A stretch of DNA of 35,385 nt from positions 1-35,385 of the forward strand of contig NZ_JASGBQ010000030.1 of assembly GCF_030053595.1 (NCBI RefSeq). The letters are read 5' to 3'. This document shows, in pieces, positions 1 through 8,721 of this stretch. Position 1 is the first letter of the stretch. Each line of letters begins with the position of its first letter. Below the pieces are notes generated by a model, which did no database searches, was not told the DNA's origin, and was given only the letters and a program-made list of their open reading frames with translations. The position numbers and the translations under genes are program-made. The stretch is from Fusibacillus kribbianus. GTDB lineage: Bacteria; Bacillota; Clostridia; Lachnospirales; Lachnospiraceae.

Positions 1-58
1 CCATTTTTTATACCAAAAGATGCAGACTTGCTCAGAAATAGAAAAATTCATACAAAGA

Positions 59-93
59 AACGCCAAAACCGACATTTGCCGGAGTTGGCGCTT
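59..93 (-). terminator. Probable rho-independent terminator of the SPFH/zinc-ribbon operon
   Basis: On the minus strand an outer stem CGCCAA/TTGGCG encloses a CCG/CGG inner stem and is followed by TTTCTTT. It lies about 90 bases past the stop of the zinc-ribbon gene, where the operon should end. The T run is interrupted, so the call is moderate. Confidence 0.55.
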
Positions 94-181
94 CTTAATC
101 AGGGACTTATTTTACAGCCCCTTGTTTTTCGTCTTTTCTTATTCTGCATCGCCGGAGCACTTTCCGGGTCTGTGTTTTCTG

Positions 182-943
182 TTATGCGTTTACTGCACCT
201 CCGCAGTACTCACATTTGCCTGACGCATCCGGAGTGGTCGTTGCACCGCACCAGGGGCAGGTCACAACAGCCTTGGGAGCTGCCGCCGCCGAGATGTCAT
301 CCCGTATCTGCTGCCGTGCAGACATGAGCGCCTTCTTGATCTCGCTTCCCATCTGCTCGTATTTCCGGTATTCCATGCTGCGCTGCCCGGGATTTGCCAG
401 GGCAAGCGTTCCGGCCGGAGGAAATACCTCCACGTCACTGGAATTTAACTGGAAGCACATATCATCGAACCAGGGATGATTGACACGGATCACAATATTA
501 AAATCATAGCTGAAGCAGTAGCGGGGCGGATTGTAGCTGATCTCATTGCCATCCTTATCCTTCGTCATCTCCTCCGAACGGTGTTCATCCACATCAAGCT
601 CACAGCCTGTCACCTGAGAATAATCCAGCACGTCCGGATTTTCCGAAATAATATTTCCGGTTCTGGCCACCAGGAATTTGCGCTGATCCTCATCCAGACA
701 GATCAGATACCGGTCTCCAAAGCTTCTTGTGGTGTGGAAGGCTTCCACTGCCTTTTTATTCTCTTCCCGGTAAGAAAGCTGAGCCTTGATCTGGTCTACA
801 GTAGAATGACGCCGCTCATCAAACCAGGGAGAAAGCTTTTTGGCGCAGTTTTTACACAAATTTCCATCCTCCAGCTTGCGGTTTCCCAAAAGGCCGATCT
901 TCTCACCGCAGATATCGCAGTATTTTTTATCAAAAAGTCCCAT
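182..943 (-). CDS. Zinc-ribbon protein with DUF4428-like N-terminus
   Basis: A 253-aa protein of unknown function. The N-terminus has paired cysteines (CDICGEKIG about residues 9-17, then CKNC about 31-34), a DUF4428-like zinc knuckle. The C-terminus has a second zinc ribbon (CPWCG about 229-233, CEYCGG near the end). The middle part is predicted mixed alpha/beta, with no signal peptide or membrane segment, so the protein is probably cytoplasmic. The start is supported by GGAGG seven bases upstream of the ATG. It is the second gene of an operon with the SPFH protein 60 bases upstream; that shared zinc-ribbon architecture suggests the two act together. The DUF4428 assignment is by resemblance; no catalytic residues are recognised. 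Confidence 0.75.
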   Translation of the reverse strand: MGLFDKKYCDICGEKIGLLGNRKLEDGNLCKNCAKKLSPWFDERRHSTVDQIKAQLSYREENKKAVEAFHTTRSFGDRYLICLDEDQRKFLVARTGNIISENPDVLDYSQVTGCELDVDEHRSEEMTKDKDGNEISYNPPRYCFSYDFNIVIRVNHPWFDDMCFQLNSSDVEVFPPAGTLALANPGQRSMEYRKYEQMGSEIKKALMSARQQIRDDISAAAAPKAVVTCPWCGATTTPDASGKCEYCGGAVNA

Positions 944-1003
944 TTTATTTCCTCCAAAAGAGCCTTTACTATCGTTTACTGACTGAAACAGAAGGTCTGT
1001 ACC

Positions 1004-2458
1004 CTACAGGATATCTCCATCATCAAAGGGATCTCCGCACTCGGGACAGAACTTGGGCGGATGAGCCTTATCCGCGGGCTCCCAGCCACACTTGTCACAT
1101 TTGTACTGAGGTACACCGGCAGGCTTCTTTGCGCCGCACTCTGTACAGAATTTACCCTTGTTCACCGCACCGCAGCTGCAGGTCCAGCCGTCTGCTGCAG
1201 GAGCTTCCGGCCTCTTTGCGCCGCATTCCGGACAGAACTTTCCGGTAACGACAGCACCGCAGGCACATTTCCAGCTTCCCGGTTCTGGCTTGGGCTCAGG
1301 CTTCTTTGCACCGCAGCCGGTACAGAATTTGCCCTTGTTTCCGGTCTGTCCGCAGCTGCAGGTCCAGCCGTCCTCTGCAGGAGCTGCCTGCTGAGGCTGT
1401 GCGGGAGCCTGCTGGGGCTGTTGATACTGGGGCTGCTGATACTGAGGCTGCTGTCCCATCTGATAAAGATTCTGGGCATTCATGCCTCCCATATTGCTCG
1501 CCATATTCATACCCATAAAGGCCATCGCAGCACCGGAACCCTGATTGGATGCTGCGCTCTGCATTGCCGATGCCTGAGCGCCCACCAGATGAGCTGCCGC
1601 CATATTGGGATTGCGGAAGGTTGCATTGCGCTGAAGCTCCTTGATCATCTGCTCGTCTTCCTCGGAAGCCTTCACACTGGATACACCAAAGGAAACGATC
1701 TCCACGCCCCGCAGCTCTCCCCACTTTTTGGAGAGGACCTCATTGAGCGCATCCGCCAGTTCCAGAGTATGGCCGGGCAGAGCGCTGTAACGGATTCCCA
1801 TATCGGAGATCTTTGCAAACGCCGGCTGTAAAGCCGTCAGAAGCTCCGATTTTAACTGGCCGTCGATCTGGCTCCTGTCATAGGCTGCTTCCACATTTCC
1901 GCAGACATTGGTGTAAAACAGAATCGGATTGGTGATCCTGTAGCTGTATTCGCCGAAGCAGCGGATGGAAATGTCCACATCCAGTCCTATATTTTTGTCC
2001 ACTACACGGAAAGGCACCGGGGAGGGAGTTCCATACTTGTTGCCCACCAGTTCCTTCGTGTTGAAATAATAGATCCTCTGATCCTTGGGCGCTTCTCCGC
2101 CGAAGGTAAACCTCTTTCCGATGTTTTTAAATACGGCCGGAATTGTCTGGCTCAGGTCGCCGCTGAAAATGGAAGGCTCTGTGGAAGCGTCATATGTAAA
2201 TTCGCCGGGCTCGGCACAGATATCCACTACCTTGCCCTGATCCACAATGATCATACACTGTCCGTCAGCCACCGCAATCACGGAACCATTAGTGATGACA
2301 TTATCCGATCCCTTGGTGTTGGAGGAACGTCCTGATTTCCTCTTTTCACCCTTGGTAACCAGCACATCAGCCGGCAACGCTTCACAGTAAAAATAATCCT
2401 TCCACTGATCGGCCAGTACGCCGCCTGCGGATCCAAATGCTGCTTTAATAAGTCCCAT
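1004..2458 (-). CDS. SPFH-domain protein with four C-terminal zinc ribbons (YdjI-like)
   Basis: A 484-aa protein whose first ~300 residues resemble the SPFH/virion-core-like family (B. subtilis YdjI type), which in other Firmicutes is linked to membrane-stress PspA systems. It starts MGLIKAAFGSAGG and has the family's strand-rich core, followed by a helix with EEDEQMIKELQ (about 268-278). A Gln/Pro-rich linker (QYQQPQYQQPQ) leads into four zinc ribbons: CSCG..CTGCG, CACG..CPECG, CSCG..CTECG and CDKCG..CPECG. The C-terminus is acidic (DDGDIL). An AAGGGGAAAGA ribosome site precedes the ATG. No PspA gene is seen nearby. Family membership is fairly certain; the ligand of the zinc ribbons is unknown. 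Confidence 0.8.
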   Translation of the reverse strand: MGLIKAAFGSAGGVLADQWKDYFYCEALPADVLVTKGEKRKSGRSSNTKGSDNVITNGSVIAVADGQCMIIVDQGKVVDICAEPGEFTYDASTEPSIFSGDLSQTIPAVFKNIGKRFTFGGEAPKDQRIYYFNTKELVGNKYGTPSPVPFRVVDKNIGLDVDISIRCFGEYSYRITNPILFYTNVCGNVEAAYDRSQIDGQLKSELLTALQPAFAKISDMGIRYSALPGHTLELADALNEVLSKKWGELRGVEIVSFGVSSVKASEEDEQMIKELQRNATFRNPNMAAAHLVGAQASAMQSAASNQGSGAAMAFMGMNMASNMGGMNAQNLYQMGQQPQYQQPQYQQPQQAPAQPQQAAPAEDGWTCSCGQTGNKGKFCTGCGAKKPEPKPEPGSWKCACGAVVTGKFCPECGAKRPEAPAADGWTCSCGAVNKGKFCTECGAKKPAGVPQYKCDKCGWEPADKAHPPKFCPECGDPFDDGDIL

Positions 2459-2550
2459 AATTCTTTCCCCTTTCAGAAAACATTTTTATTATGTTCCATA
2501 CAGACCTTATGGCCTGACAATCATATCGTCATGCTGCTTCCTTCTTTGCC

Positions 2551-3353
2551 TTATCTGACCTGGATGGAACGGATCGTATCCTCCACGTCATCACAGATGC
2601 TCCCGATTCCGTCTCGCCGAAGGATTCCGGTGCTTTCGTGACTCCGCTCCTTATGAAAGGCAGATACTAGCTGTCATAGCTCAAAGGCATCATATCGTCG
2701 TAGGGAAGATTGGTGGTGTCCGCGTTTCTGATGTCCTCCCACTCTGTTCCCCAGGGCCGCAGAATGATGTAATAATCAAACCAGTCATCCGCATTATCCG
2801 GATCCACATATTCTCCGTCAATACAAATCGTGTTTTCAAACTGCGACACGATGGCGGCACCCGGATCCACGATCCAGTCGGCATGGCCGAAATCAGAGCC
2901 CATGAAATTGCCGCTTTCCGACATCATACAGCCATTTTCAGTAGTACCGGCACCGAAGGTCACATCCGCATAGCAGAAGCCCTCTCCGGCCTCATTGGAA
3001 TCATCCCAGAGGAAAATAAAACCGGTACTGTCATCGTATACCTCTATAGTAGCACATGCATCCCACCAGCTGTCAACCCAATCTTCAAATTGACCGCCGC
3101 CATTTCGGATGACCCACCATCCATACCAGTCTCCGCTCCACCAGGCGTAAGGGCCATCAGCCACACCGGAAGTAACAGGCTCCGTTTCGACGGGTGCAGC
3201 TGTCGTCTCCGGCTCGCTCTCCGTCTCCTCCGTCGTCTCCTGGTTTGCTTCGTGCTTCGCATAATCCGGTACCGGCATTCCTTCTTTCACAAAGAACATA
3301 TGAAGATCTCCGTACTGTACCTCGATCACACCATCCTTCCGTGTACCTGTCAT
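2551..3353 (-). pseudogene. Broken gene for a Trp/Asp-rich protein (internal stop plus frameshift)
   Basis: The best start is the ATG at 3351-3353, seven bases after AAGGA; an upstream TTG extension at 3410 has no such site and overlaps the preceding terminator. The product has a Glu/Thr/Pro linker (TEETESEPETTAAPVETEP) and then an aromatic, acidic domain (YAWWSGDWYGWW and later DNADDWFDYYIILRPWG). It stops at TAG (2667-2669) after PLSYDS. The same frame continues YLPFIRSGVTKAPESFGETE, and after a shift of frame GSICDDVEDTIRSIQVR runs to a TAA at 2551-2553. A Trp codon turned to TAG (TGG>TAG) plus an indel would explain this. I see no signal peptide, so the N-terminus may also be lost. Function unknown; resemblance to extracellular lipoproteins of Lachnospiraceae is from memory. 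Confidence 0.55.
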
Positions 3354-3412
3354 AAGTCCGTCCTTTTTTGCCTGAAGTACCTGTCGGGCAAGTTTTTGTC
3401 TGACGGACAAGC

Positions 3413-3449
3413 AAAAACGGCGTAAAAAGCATCTCTGCCTTTTACGCCG
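3413..3449 (-). terminator. Rho-independent terminator of the hemerythrin gene
   Basis: A perfect 10-bp stem CGGCGTAAAA/TTTTACGCCG with a loop of 12 bases, followed on the minus strand by five Ts. It lies about 60 bases after the hemerythrin stop. Confidence 0.85.
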
Positions 3450-3510
3450 CCTTCTGCAGCACTCAAGCCTTAAGTTTCCATGGTCATTTTACGAAGATCC
3501 ATTCTCCGTT

Positions 3511-3912
3511 TTATTTCTGAACGTATGCAGCCAAAGCCTGATCAAGATTTTTGATATGATCAAAGAGCCAGTCTACCACATTTTTCTTTACAGCTGCCAC
3601 AAAAGCATCGGAAGGTCCCTCTTCCTCTGTCAGCATCTCATGAAGCTCCTCCACTGCCTTTTTGAATTCGGCATGCTGTGCCTTATGGCCTGCCATACCG
3701 GGATAAGCGACCTGCTCCTGAAGCTTTTCTTCCTCTCCGAAATGGAAATCCGTATACTCGGACAGATAATCCAGCATCTTGATTGCTTCAACCTTGCCGC
3801 CGCCCTGCTCACAGCATGCAATCAGCTTATCAATCTTTCCGATGAGCTCCCTGTGCTGCTCATCGATCATGGCGTTTCCTGTTACCAGGCTCTTATCAAA
3901 TTCTACCTTCAT
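3511..3912 (-). CDS. Bacteriohemerythrin (non-haem di-iron oxygen-binding protein)
   Basis: A 133-aa single-domain hemerythrin, expected to bind O2 at a di-iron centre in the cytoplasm and to serve in oxygen storage, sensing or scavenging in an anaerobe. All ligand positions of the family are visible: H20 (DEQHREL), H57 and E61 (HFGEE), H76 and H80 (HKAQH), H119 and D124 (HIKNLD). Length is typical. GGAGG six bases upstream of ATG 3910-3912 sets the start; an earlier in-frame ATG at 3951 has no such support. It is monocistronic, with its own promoter at 3968-3996 and terminator at 3413-3449. Which role it plays cannot be read from sequence. Confidence 0.93.
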   Translation of the reverse strand: MKVEFDKSLVTGNAMIDEQHRELIGKIDKLIACCEQGGGKVEAIKMLDYLSEYTDFHFGEEEKLQEQVAYPGMAGHKAQHAEFKKAVEELHEMLTEEEGPSDAFVAAVKKNVVDWLFDHIKNLDQALAAYVQK

Positions 3913-3967
3913 TTTTATCCTCCTTGATCTGGTCCATGTATGATTCTGCATGTTATGCTTTTTTATA

Positions 3968-3996
3968 ATAGTAACGCAATTTCATCGTTTTATCAA
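3968..3996 (-). promoter_or_regulatory. Sigma-A promoter of the hemerythrin gene
   Basis: Minus strand TTGATA, 17-base spacer, TACTAT, followed by an untranslated leader of roughly 50 bases and the GGAGG of the hemerythrin gene. The -35 box lies within a few bases of the stop codon of the Ig-like gene. Confidence 0.8.
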
Positions 3997-3998
3997 TA

Positions 3999-6900
3999 CT
4001 AACTTCGCGTTTTCCTCCGCTTTGCCACAAACAGAATACATGCACCGATCAATACAAGAAGCAGGATCACACTGCCGATCACAAGCGGTGTGTTATGGCA
4101 GAACTGTACCCAGAGACTGGCACTGACAAGTACCCGGTAGTTCTGCTGATCTGCCGTATTGATCTCATTACCGGCATAATCATATGCTGCCGCTTGGATC
4201 GTCTGCCAGTTGTTGGAGCTTTCCAGGGTAAACTCTGCCCTTCCGGCTGCCAGCTGCTCTTCGGTAAATGCACCGATCTTCTCTCCGTCCACAAAAGCCT
4301 CTACCCTTGCCACCCCAATGTTGTCCATGACCTCAATGGAATAGGTATGGTTCTCTTCCCGGTAAGTTCCCCGGTCGGTCAGATTACCGAATATCACCGT
4401 AGGAGCTGTTTTATCCACCACAAATTCAATGGCATTTTTCTTCACTTCGTTGTCCGTCGTGTTTCCGGCCACATCTGTCGAATAAATGGTAACGGCATAT
4501 TTGCCTTCTGCCTCAAAATTCTTCTTGAAGATCTCATAATTCAGAACTGTCCAACCTGCCTCATCGTGACTCTCGTCCTCTGTATAATCGGTCCCCTTCA
4601 CCAGCTCGCGTACCTCTCCGTCATGGCTTATGGTGATGCGCACAGGCTTAAGGCCCACCACATTGATCTCTGTGATCTTCAGGTTTCCGATGGAATCCAT
4701 GCCTGCCTGGTTCACATAATACTGCTCCAGAAGCTTTATCACACCGGGATCCATGGTGTAATTGGAACCATGGCGGTTCACGGAGAAATGCCGTTCGGTC
4801 TGGTATTCGTTTCCTGCCTTGTCAACAGCCTTCACAGTCAGTGTATAAATATCGTCCACCAGTTCCGTGTGTTTGAAATCCGCGTAAGTGATCGTCTGTC
4901 CAAAGCTGTTGTCGGCCACACTGTATTTAAAGCTCTTGGCAACACCGTTCTTTGCCCCCTTCAGAAAAACGGTTACACCGTCTGCCTCAAAGTTGGTATC
5001 CTCCAGAGTGATCACGGGCGCCACGGTCCCCTTGTAGGCAGTCGCCTCCTCAACTCCGGAAATGGCGATGGCCGGGTTCGTCAGATCTACCGTAAAGGAA
5101 TCCGTCTGATAAGCCTCCATGACATTCCCTGCCAGATCCGTATAGGAGATGGTGAAGGTATAATCCATATCCTTATTATAGACGATAGAAGCCGTGTGGC
5201 TGTCCCCGCTGCCGCCAAAGCTGCTGATCGAGGGAGCCGCCTGCGGATTGCCCCGATTGTGTGCCGTTACAGTCACCTGTACATCGGAAGCATTGAAGTT
5301 GTGTTCCCGGATGGTGATGGTCGCCGTGCGGGCTTTATTATAATAATACCCGTTGGATGCAGAATTGTTGTCGTAGGATACGGTGACCACCGGCAGAGTT
5401 TTGTCAATGGTAAATTCCTCCACACGAACGTCGGCCGCTGCATTTCCCGCAAGATCCGCTGCCTTCACAAGCAGTGTATAGTCACCGTCTGCATGAAAGA
5501 TCACCGTGGCCGTATGGACCGTGCTGTCCGACTCCCCTGCATCGGCGCTGTGGCTCCAGCCGCTGACTGCCGGTGCCGCACTATCTGTGTTCGTCCACAA
5601 AAGCTGCACTGCCGATTCGTCAAAATTCCGCTCGGTCACCGTCACGACTGCTGTTCTGGGTGCATCATAATAGCTTTGATTTTTTACCGAATGATTGTCA
5701 TAGACCACCTCGATGACAGGGTCTGTCGTATCAATGGCAAATTTGTAATAGCTGCAGTCCTTATTTCCGGTTGCGTCTGTTACCTTAACCTCCACCAGGA
5801 TATGGTTGCTGTTAAAGGTCTCTGCCGGAATCATAGCATTCAGCTCCACCCTGTTCAAAAGCTCTTCTTCCGAATAGATCTCCGTCAGGCTCTCATCCTC
5901 TCCCGGCCAGCTCACAAGCACCTGCTTTTGCGCTGTTTCTCCGTTGGCCGCGATCCAGGCACCGTAGGCGCCGTCAATAACAGGATCTGCAAATCCCATA
6001 TTGTAAGCGGTACAAACAATGCTGCGGACAGGTGAAGCAGGAACGTCTTCCGTCTCATGCTCTACCGCAAACTGAAGGGCAATATCTTCGCCATAAATTC
6101 TGCCAAGGCCGGCATTTCCGTTTTCCCCGCTGTTATAAAGGCTTGTCTGTTCATTCTCCACCAGGTACATCGTCACACTGGAATTTAAAGCAGTGTCTAT
6201 GACGATTCCGTTGGAAAGATAATAAGCCACATGGCCGACCTGATCCTCCGCCCGAACCGCCAGCACCCAGTAGCCGGGGACCTTCTGTTCTAAAACCTTT
6301 TCTGCCGTTTTTCCCTCGAATTCAATTTCTGTCCAGCTTTCCATGCCCGGTGCAGTCAGAAATGCTTCCCAATCCGGCTCTTCTCCAGGTGCTGCATTGA
6401 TATCTGCTGCATTGATCCATACATAGGCTGCTGCTTTCAGGCCGGAAGCAGAAGCCTCCGTTCCATCCCGCGCAGTCAGCACTGCACTTTGAATGGAATC
6501 GCCAAAAGCATCATAAAGCTTTTTCATGTCCTCCTGCCAGGAGGGTGCCGTGCTCAGCCATTCAGACGAATTCAGTTTGTCAAAGGTACCGTCTGCCTTC
6601 TTTACATCTGTCAGACTGACCATAGGGGCCGCCCCGTCCTTATAAACCATCCAGGTATGAACAGAGGACCAGGCAACCGTCTTTCCGCCTTCTACTTTGG
6701 CCAGACGGATCTTAAGCTCTGCTTCCGACTGGTCTGATTCCAGTGCATAGCCGGAAAGTGTCTTCCACTGGCCGTCTGTGCCTTCATACTGTACTTCTGT
6801 ATATTTATCCTGCTGTGCTGCGGTCACGGCAAAGCCGCTTCCATCATACCAGAGCTTTCTTGTTCTGGTTTCCCCGTCTCCGGATATTTCAATATAAAGC

Positions 6901-8249
6901 TCCGTTTCCTCGTCCGGAAGGTTTTCCTGATTCTTTACTTTTTCAAAGCCGTATTCGCTCTCCTCCAGAGCCGCCTCCGTGACGGAAAACTCAAAGGCTG
7001 CTGCTTCTTTGAATACAAGCCGGTAATTTCCGCACTTATCCTCTGTATCAGTAATGTCCGTATCCAGAAGACCGAATCCGGCATCCGGCTCAGCCTTTTC
7101 TCCGAACCTTAATTTAAGCTTATAGGAATCTGCGATGGGCAGAACCAGCGGCTTCTCATCGCTCAGAACCACTTCGCTTCCGTTGTTTTCCGCATAATAG
7201 ACAAAGACTTCCCCATCAACCTGAACCTTGTCGCTTTCCAGAAGCTCTCCCAGCTTCTCTGTTTCCGCATCGGTTCCGTCAATCTCCCAGGAAACCAGGC
7301 TTTTTACATCGGCCGAAAAATACGGAATCGCTACGTTCTTTCCGTCAGCCGGAACCGGTTTAACCTGGATTGGCCTCGGTTCCACTACGATCTTTTGCGG
7401 CTTTCCGGATATTTCATAATTATCATCAACGACCGCAAATGTGATCCCGTCATACGTGGTGCATTCTCCCGCTTCCTTCCGGGAAATTCCGCTTCCGTTT
7501 TCTTTAGCCGTCACAATTACCATTTCCCCGGAAATGCCGTCCAGTTCCCACTGCCAGGTATCTCCGTAGGGAATGGTCAGCGTTTTCCCAGAAAGATCCA
7601 ACTGATATGGATTAACCTTAATGTCATAATCCTTGTCAGAATACTTCCCGCTTTTTACGGTGATCGTCGCTTCCCCGACTCCTGTAGCTGTTATATTGTT
7701 ATCCTTATCGATGGTGATGATCTCTCCACCCTTTGTAACGCTCAGGCTGTTCTTTTTTGAAAGCGTGATGCCTGCATCTGCTGCCGCTTTGGTTTCTCCG
7801 TAAACCATGGTAATTTTTCCGGGATCGGAAACGGCGTCCTCTTTGATGATCTTCACCGACAGCTCAGCCCTCTGGTTTTCCCCGGTTCCTTCCCCGACAC
7901 TGGCAGTGACCTTCAGTTCCAGGGAATCTGCTTCTGTATCAAGCTCCTCCGCTATCTTCAGTGTGCTGTTCTCAACCTCCGCACAGGAAGCTCCCTCTCC
8001 GTTTAAGCCATAAGTAACGTCCGCATCCTCCGGTGTGACAGTAAAATACTGACCAAGTTCAAGTGTGTCTCCGACTGTTACCTCCAGCGGCTGTGTGAGA
8101 TCCGTCTCTTCCGCGATGACAGTAAAATCCACTGTACCGGCCGCCTTTACAGCCGTGAGTTCCGGGTGCATCACGCATCCTGCCAGCAGAGCGACTGTCA
8201 GAACCGCCGCCAGAATACAGTGAGCCAGATTCTTTCTCTTTCCTTTCAT
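3999..8249 (-). CDS. Large surface protein with bacterial Ig-like domains
   Basis: A 1416-aa exported protein. The N-terminus is a signal peptide (MKGKRK then a hydrophobic core) that contains a lipobox, LAGC at 22-25. A Big_2-like domain follows (about 140-215; typical DNNITATGVGEATITV). The second half has several Ig-like repeats marked by boundary motifs such as DTTDPVIEV, DKTLPVVTV, DLTNPAIAI and DKTAPTVIF, and by strand ends reading AADLAGN, YTDLAGN, AVDKAGN, STDVAGN and YDYAGN. The C-terminus has one TM helix (about 1384-1408) and a basic tail KRRKTRS; no LPXTG is present. It is the last gene of the phosphatase-kinase operon, 21 bases after the small membrane gene. Adhesion or wall-spanning structure is likely; the ligand is unknown. 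Confidence 0.88.
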   Translation of the reverse strand: MKGKRKNLAHCILAAVLTVALLAGCVMHPELTAVKAAGTVDFTVIAEETDLTQPLEVTVGDTLELGQYFTVTPEDADVTYGLNGEGASCAEVENSTLKIAEELDTEADSLELKVTASVGEGTGENQRAELSVKIIKEDAVSDPGKITMVYGETKAAADAGITLSKKNSLSVTKGGEIITIDKDNNITATGVGEATITVKSGKYSDKDYDIKVNPYQLDLSGKTLTIPYGDTWQWELDGISGEMVIVTAKENGSGISRKEAGECTTYDGITFAVVDDNYEISGKPQKIVVEPRPIQVKPVPADGKNVAIPYFSADVKSLVSWEIDGTDAETEKLGELLESDKVQVDGEVFVYYAENNGSEVVLSDEKPLVLPIADSYKLKLRFGEKAEPDAGFGLLDTDITDTEDKCGNYRLVFKEAAAFEFSVTEAALEESEYGFEKVKNQENLPDEETELYIEISGDGETRTRKLWYDGSGFAVTAAQQDKYTEVQYEGTDGQWKTLSGYALESDQSEAELKIRLAKVEGGKTVAWSSVHTWMVYKDGAAPMVSLTDVKKADGTFDKLNSSEWLSTAPSWQEDMKKLYDAFGDSIQSAVLTARDGTEASASGLKAAAYVWINAADINAAPGEEPDWEAFLTAPGMESWTEIEFEGKTAEKVLEQKVPGYWVLAVRAEDQVGHVAYYLSNGIVIDTALNSSVTMYLVENEQTSLYNSGENGNAGLGRIYGEDIALQFAVEHETEDVPASPVRSIVCTAYNMGFADPVIDGAYGAWIAANGETAQKQVLVSWPGEDESLTEIYSEEELLNRVELNAMIPAETFNSNHILVEVKVTDATGNKDCSYYKFAIDTTDPVIEVVYDNHSVKNQSYYDAPRTAVVTVTERNFDESAVQLLWTNTDSAAPAVSGWSHSADAGESDSTVHTATVIFHADGDYTLLVKAADLAGNAAADVRVEEFTIDKTLPVVTVSYDNNSASNGYYYNKARTATITIREHNFNASDVQVTVTAHNRGNPQAAPSISSFGGSGDSHTASIVYNKDMDYTFTISYTDLAGNVMEAYQTDSFTVDLTNPAIAISGVEEATAYKGTVAPVITLEDTNFEADGVTVFLKGAKNGVAKSFKYSVADNSFGQTITYADFKHTELVDDIYTLTVKAVDKAGNEYQTERHFSVNRHGSNYTMDPGVIKLLEQYYVNQAGMDSIGNLKITEINVVGLKPVRITISHDGEVRELVKGTDYTEDESHDEAGWTVLNYEIFKKNFEAEGKYAVTIYSTDVAGNTTDNEVKKNAIEFVVDKTAPTVIFGNLTDRGTYREENHTYSIEVMDNIGVARVEAFVDGEKIGAFTEEQLAAGRAEFTLESSNNWQTIQAAAYDYAGNEINTADQQNYRVLVSASLWVQFCHNTPLVIGSVILLLVLIGACILFVAKRRKTRS

Positions 8250-8270
8250 ACTATTTCTGCTCCTTTCCGA

Positions 8271-8720
8271 TTAACTTTCTATTATTTCCTCCGTATGGAT
8301 CATCATCAGTTCTCTGGTCACCCGAAATCCCCCGATTCCGCTGCCAAAGGCAGGAGCCTCATACTGCAGCGGCGCGGTTTCCTGTACCAGAGGCGCTGTT
8401 TCCTGCATGAATGGTGCCATCTCCTGCAGCGGCAAATTCTTCATATGTTCCGTTTTCCCTTTGTTCGGTTTCTGCTTCCTCCTGCCCTTTCCGGCTGCTC
8501 CTCCCGTTCCAAGCCCGGTCCTGGCATTGTGCTCCTCCATGGCCGAAATCGCCTTTCTGGCAGTACGACCGGTAAGCTCGCCAATGATGGACGGTATCCG
8601 GAAAAACAGAAGAAGAAACACCGTCACCACAAGACAGGCTGCAGCAGCAATGGCACAGGCCAGAAACAACGTATGATAAAGACTGACCTGTCCTTCTATT
8701 TTTGTCACATCCATATACAT
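8271..8720 (-). CDS. Small single-TM protein with QETAPL-type repeats
   Basis: A 149-aa protein I do not recognise. One TM segment (about residues 16-40) separates a short N-terminus from a tail that is basic at first (KGRRKQKPNKGK) and then carries a short repeat: EMAPFMQ, ETAPLVQ, ETAPLQY, EAPAF. The start ATG 8718-8720 lies eight bases after GGAGG, and it overlaps the kinase stop region (the kinase TGA is at 8722-8724), indicating translational coupling. The coupling to the kinase and the position just before the Ig-like gene suggest it is a partner or substrate of one of them. The Thr residues of the repeat could be phospho-acceptors, which is a guess. Confidence 0.8.
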   Translation of the reverse strand: MYMDVTKIEGQVSLYHTLFLACAIAAAACLVVTVFLLLFFRIPSIIGELTGRTARKAISAMEEHNARTGLGTGGAAGKGRRKQKPNKGKTEHMKNLPLQEMAPFMQETAPLVQETAPLQYEAPAFGSGIGGFRVTRELMMIHTEEIIES

Positions 8721-8721
8721 G

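Noticed and set aside
182-223. Plus-strand frames in 20-327 as real genes
   Set aside because: They overlap the zinc-ribbon gene and the terminator, and have no ribosome site or family resemblance.
3354-3410. TTG start at 3410 for the Trp-rich protein
   Set aside because: It lies next to the hemerythrin terminator with no ribosome site, while ATG 3353 has AAGGA at the right distance.
4095-6035. A 646-codon plus-strand open frame opposite the Ig-like gene
   Set aside because: Composition is rich in His, Cys, Arg and Ile as expected from the antisense of a GC-skewed coding frame; no ribosome site or family match. The minus-strand gene explains it.
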